From the NCBI GenBank assembly GCA_023548195.1, contig JAJHZJ010000413.1, positions 15,783,941-15,847,940 on the forward strand: a stretch of DNA of 64,000 bases. The letters run 5' to 3'. The translations under genes and the position numbers were made by a program. The notes under the pieces were generated by a model. The model was not told the origin of the DNA. It did not search any database and worked only from the letters and a program-made list of their open reading frames with translations. This DNA comes from Bettongia penicillata ogilbyi. Taxonomy: Eukaryota > Chordata > Mammalia > Diprotodontia > Potoroidae. Shown piece by piece: positions 60,210 to 64,000 of this stretch. Within the stretch, counting starts at the first letter, position 1. Every line of letters begins with the position of its first letter.

Positions 60210-60671
60210 TATAATAGTAATTTAAATAGAAAGAACTTTCTCATTAATTAATAGGCCCATATGATCTGGAAGCTTGGGTCACATGTGGTGGGAGGAGCTT
60301 GTTGAAGAGGCAGAACAGGAAGGGTAGAGCAGAATTGGGAGCAAGTGAGTGAGTGGGGTCAGGTCAGAGGGGTAAGACATAGGCCAACTGACACAGGCCT
60401 ACTGAAACAGGTCAACTGACTCATTGTGACAATTGATAGTGAGAAGGTCCTGGCTGAGGGAAGGGAGGTTTGAGAATGACTTTGCCCTCAGCTGTGATTA
60501 TTTTTTATTAAATTTTTGGTCACCATAACAGAGCTTGCTTTCTGGTTTTGGAATTTGGCTTTCTGGTGCTTAAATAAATGTTTTCTTCTGCCTGCTATAT
60601 GGAGAATCTTTTATATTTTGAGATTGAGAACTACGCTGGCATAGTCATAGTCACCACCACTCGGTGATACA
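60210..60671 (+). mobile_element. Solo LTR, family A/B/C, copy C
   Basis: Shared with copies A and B: ATTAATAGGCCCAT near the start, AGAGGCAGAACAGGAAGG, TTAAATAAATGTTTTCTTCTG, and the end GGTGATACA (GGTGCTACA in the others). The middle differs and holds a 14-bp triplet at 60382-60423. The start is mutated to TATAATAG. Flanks CTTAT (60205-60209) and TTTAT (60672-60676) form a 5-bp duplication with one mismatch. Confidence 0.7.
60382..60423. repeat. 14-bp x3 tandem repeat in LTR copy C
   Basis: GGCCAACTGACACA, GGCCTACTGAAACA and GGTCAACTGACTCA lie end to end in the part of the LTR corresponding to U3. Copies A and B lack it. Confidence 0.88.
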
Positions 60672-61870
60672 TTTATGTAAGGGTGGCAGTAAATCAATTA
60701 AGTAATGACAGCATACATAAAGTAAATTATTATCCCCTTATTAAGATGAGAAAAATCTCAATCAGTAGCAATCAAAAACTTTGAATGGGGTATTAAAGTC
60801 CTTGGACCCGGCTTGAGAGTTCACATTATTCATGTTCAGATACGCTGAAGAAATGTGGTCCTAATCTAAGGGTAACTTATCTAATATCAAGATAGTTAAT
60901 AATCAGAATTATTGATAGGTAACAAAGAGTTGGGGGTGAAAGCAGTAGTGCAAGACCTGACCCCAGTGTAGTTGGGATTGGAGCAAGTATCACATTTATT
61001 AGACTTCCAGCTTTGAAGGTCATGCAGTTCACAGAATACTCAATGTTCTATGGGTAGCATATGAGACATCTGTACATGTAGTGGATTTATATACTGAAAG
61101 ACAGACCAGGGTATTGGGTGTGGGTGTATATATTGGGTTTCAGTTACTGGAGAAAATATATGAGTTCATCATTGAGTTTACCAATCAGGTAGCAGGAGAA
61201 AGAAGGACAAGTTTGAGGAAAAAGGCATGGTGATGTGTTTTTGGAAAGAGCATATTTGGGCAAGAGAACACTTGGAAAATAGAATGTTTCATGAGAAGTC
61301 TTGCACTCCTTGTACAATTTTTACACCATGCACACCAGGTGGCTCAGTGGTTGACTGAACAATATAGGGTCAGTCCTACTCAGATATGATAGCCAGATCT
61401 ACCTACACTGTTATTCAGTGATTGATTCCATCAAGCAGTGAATGAAAGAAGATTACAGTTAAACTTCTTGAAGAGTCACTTAGGAGAGAGGGGAACATTT
61501 AAGCTTTGGCCTTTATCTTCTTTGTAGCTTTCTTGGCCAAAGGGGAATCTTTTAAGCTTCAAAGGATCTGGAGCAGTTTTGGATTCCCTACTTTCCTATC
61601 GGTGTCTTATAAGTCTCCTTAGATCAGCTGACACAATATTTGTATTGGGATAGAAGAAGAGAGTATGTTCTTCACAAGGAGTCAAGCAAAGAAGATGCAA
61701 CAAGACTGAGGGGGACTACTTGAGAACATCACAAAGAGAAGAAAAGGAATTACAGAAGCCACAATCTGTTACCACATTGTTTTGTATGGTTTAGTTTACT
61801 TTTCCCTTGACTCCTAATAAGTTGCAGAATAATATGTCACAAAATTATTGGGAAAAGAATTATATCATTC
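60672..61870. other. Non-coding, unassigned
   Basis: Nothing recognised with confidence. ACCAGGTGGCTCAGTGGTTG near 61335 may be a worn SINE head. Confidence 0.4.
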
Positions 61871-62850
61871 CCCCCAAATTATTAATTTGTTTTCCATTTT
61901 CAATAATCACTTCCATAAGTTCCAAATTCTCACCCCACTTCCCTCCCCAAGATGGCATGCAATCTTAGATGGGCTCGCCACACATATTCTTGTTAAACAC
62001 AATTTCGTATTAGTTACATTGCATGGAAGAATTAAAAGGAATGGGAGAAACCAGGGGAAAAACAAAACAAAACATTATAAGAGGAAATAGTCTGCTTCAT
62101 TCTGTCTTCAGACTCCACAGTTCTTTCTCTAGATGTGAATAGCATTTTGCATCATGAATCCTTTGGAAATGTTTTAGGTCCTTGCATTGCTGTGAAGGGC
62201 TAAGTCTCTCAAAAGCAGTCCTTGCATACTGTGACTGTTACTATGTATAATGCTCCCCTGGTTATGCTCACTTTGCTCAGCATTAGTTTATGTAAGTCTT
62301 TCCAGGTTTTTCTAAAATTTACCCGTTCATAATTTCTTACAGCACAATAGTATTCTATCACATTCTTTTCCACAGCTTGTTCAGCCATTTCCCAAGTGAT
62401 GAGCCTCCCTTCAATTTCTAGTTCTTGGTCACCACCAAAACAGGTGCTGTAAATATTTTTGTACATGTGGTTCCTTTTCCCATTTTTATGATCTCTTTGG
62501 AATACAGCCCTAGAAGTGGTATTGCTGGGTTAAAGGGTATGCAAATGTTTATAGCCCTTTGGGCATAGGTCCAAATTGTCTCCAGAATGGTTGGATCAGC
62601 TCACAGTTCCACTAGCAATAAATTAGTGTTCCAACTCTCCCACATCTCCAACATTTATCATTTTCCTGTTTTGTCATGTATAGGTGTGATGTGGTACCTC
62701 AGAGTTGTTTTGATTTGCATCTCTCTAATCAACAGTGACTTAGAGCATTTTTTATTTGACTATAGAGAGTTTTAATTTCTTTCTCTGCAAACTGCCTACT
62801 CATATCCTTTGACCATTTATCAAGTGTAGAACGACTTGCATTCTTGTAAA
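61871..62850 (-). mobile_element. L1 3' end, 5'-truncated
   Basis: Plus-strand blocks TTCCACAGCTTGTTCAGCCAT, CTAGAAGTGGTATTGCTGGG, ATAGCCCTTTGGGCATAGGT, CCAGAATGGTTGGATCAGC and ATCCTTTGACCATTTATCAA are antisense L1 ORF2 C-terminus. The 3' tail is at 61871-61930. The copy is the best preserved L1 3' end after 50443. No clear duplication was found. Confidence 0.85.
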
Positions 62851-63439
62851 TTTATAATCATATCAATATTATATTATATTCTTACTGTGCAATTTTAATA
62901 AATACTATTTTCTAAAATATATTTAACAATTGGTGACAATGATTCTCATCTGATAAACATGGTGGGAAATGCAACGATGGGAACTTGTCCATTATAGCAT
63001 TAAAAATGAAAACATTTTCATCCTGTCAGAGCTTCCATGGAAACATGAAAGGTCTTAGTATGTGAGGTATAGGGATTCAGATTATTAGAAGGGCAAGTGT
63101 GAACTGGATATATTTCTAGAATATATCTTATACTTGTAATTTATTCATGGAACCTCAGTTTATTCATCTGCAAATTGAAGTGCTTAGGATAAACTATCTC
63201 TAAGAAAGCTTTTTAAACATAACATACTGTGCTTTTGTGTAATTCTATAATCTTTTCTTGAGCTCATAAAATAGTTTCTTAATGAGGAAAGTGATTATTA
63301 TTTTTATGCTGTAGAGGGGCATCACACACAATCTGTATCATCTGCATGGGTCCAAGCAGATTGAAGAAGAGCTCTTTGTAGAGAATTCATATATTTAAGG
63401 TGAATATTCAAAGAGACATATCTTATTTGTTACTTTCAT
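62851..63439. other. Non-coding, unassigned
   Basis: Nothing recognised. Confidence 0.4.
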
Positions 63440-63605
63440 AACAGCTCTATGGGAATAAGGATATCAGAAATCATTGAGTACTCTAACCTCCTCATTTTAC
63501 AGGTTAAGAAACTCAGATCAAAGGAGTTAAGTCTGCATAGTCACTAATAGATTTGGAGGCAGGATTTACAAACAAGTTTTGTGACTTCAGAACCACTGTG
63601 ATAAT
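63440..63605 (-). repeat. MIR fragment
   Basis: AACCTCCTCATTTTACAGGTT, AAGAAACTCAGATCAAAGG and GTCACTAATAGATTTGGAGGC are the antisense MIR CORE in order. Confidence 0.7.
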
Positions 63606-63916
63606 CCCAGTGTATGATACTGACTATGGCAATTTCAGTTTCAAAGACTCCAACCACTTGGGAATATTGTAGAAGGGACTGCTGGTCAAATATGAGTCAG
63701 AACAGAGAGTTGCTAAGGAGTCAATGTATTTGGATTTTGGAAACAAAAGTTCTGAAATAAGAGCATGGAAAACAAAATTAAATGAATCAGTATTTGAGAG
63801 AGAAATCTCTTTTTTTACATACTTATTTAGTGAAACAAAAAAAAGTCTTCTGAACAGTCTTACTATGTATTGAACAGTGAAACAACTGATCCTGTTTATA
63901 TCTTTTAAATAACATT
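63606..63916. other. Non-coding, unassigned
   Basis: Nothing recognised before the L1 tail at the right edge. Confidence 0.4.
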
Positions 63917-64000
63917 ATTTTTTTCTCAATTATAAGTGAACAAAATAACATTTTTTAGAAATGTTGAGTTCCAATTCTCCTTCTGTCATTTCTTTTCCCT
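63917..64000 (-). mobile_element. L1 or HAL1 3' tail running off the window
   Basis: TTTTTTCTCAATTATAAGTG, CATTTTTTAGAAATGTTGAG and TTCCAATTCTCCTTCTG match the tail blocks at 5220, 50443 and 20660. Only about 80 bp are inside the window. Confidence 0.6.

Overview
The window reads as non-coding DNA from a marsupial nuclear genome. The clues are CORE/tRNA-derived SINEs of the MAR/THER type with the box GGCAGCTAGGTGG, marsupial-type L1 tails, ORF1-only half-L1 (HAL1-like) retrotransposons, abundant MIR, L2 and CR1/L3 relics, and low G+C content with long dinucleotide microsatellites. Repeat families were named from memory, without database comparison. Tail-bearing SINEs ending in GATGAACACAA hint at an Australian lineage, but I would not insist on that.

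No host protein-coding exon, rRNA, tRNA gene, CRISPR array or operon was found. The longer open frames lie inside retrotransposons, LTRs or simple repeats. The one host-derived gene copy is a degenerate antisense GAPDH retropseudogene at about 20.2-25.2 kb. It has been split by a HAL1/L1 chimeric retrotransposon that itself carries a solo LTR, and independently by a tail-only SINE.

Layout: 0-5.2 kb holds a GATA repeat, an L2 remnant, a SINE and a TA/CA-rich tract. 5.2-8.0 kb is HAL1 copy 1 (minus), flanked by a target-site duplication (TSD). 8-20 kb is mostly single-copy-looking DNA with MIR/THER/MAR SINEs, L2 fragments, microsatellites and solo LTR copy A. 20.2-25.2 kb is the GAPDH pseudogene with its nested insertions, including HAL1 copy 2 and LTR copy B. 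25.8-27.1 kb is an L1 3' end (plus). 27-38 kb is sparse sequence with MIR/L2 and long simple repeats, including (TTTTC)n. 38.9-40.7 kb is a CR1/L3 relic split by an ERV1-like LTR. 41.1-43.7 kb is a HAL1-like element of another subfamily (plus, copy 4). 43.9-44.8 kb is an L1 inserted in a MIR. 50.4-58.4 kb is a head-to-head pair of L1s, the right one interrupted by full-length HAL1 copy 3. 60.2-60.7 kb is LTR copy C, 61.9-62.8 kb is another L1 3' end, and a last L1 tail runs off the right edge.

The biology here is layered retrotransposition. HAL1 elements lack ORF2 and were presumably mobilised by L1 enzymes, as were the SINEs and the GAPDH mRNA copy. I did not find a new gene system. The best leads are the chimeric HAL1/L1 element, the LTR family with candidate 5-bp target-site duplications at all three copies, and the recurrent microsatellite in the HAL1 3' region.
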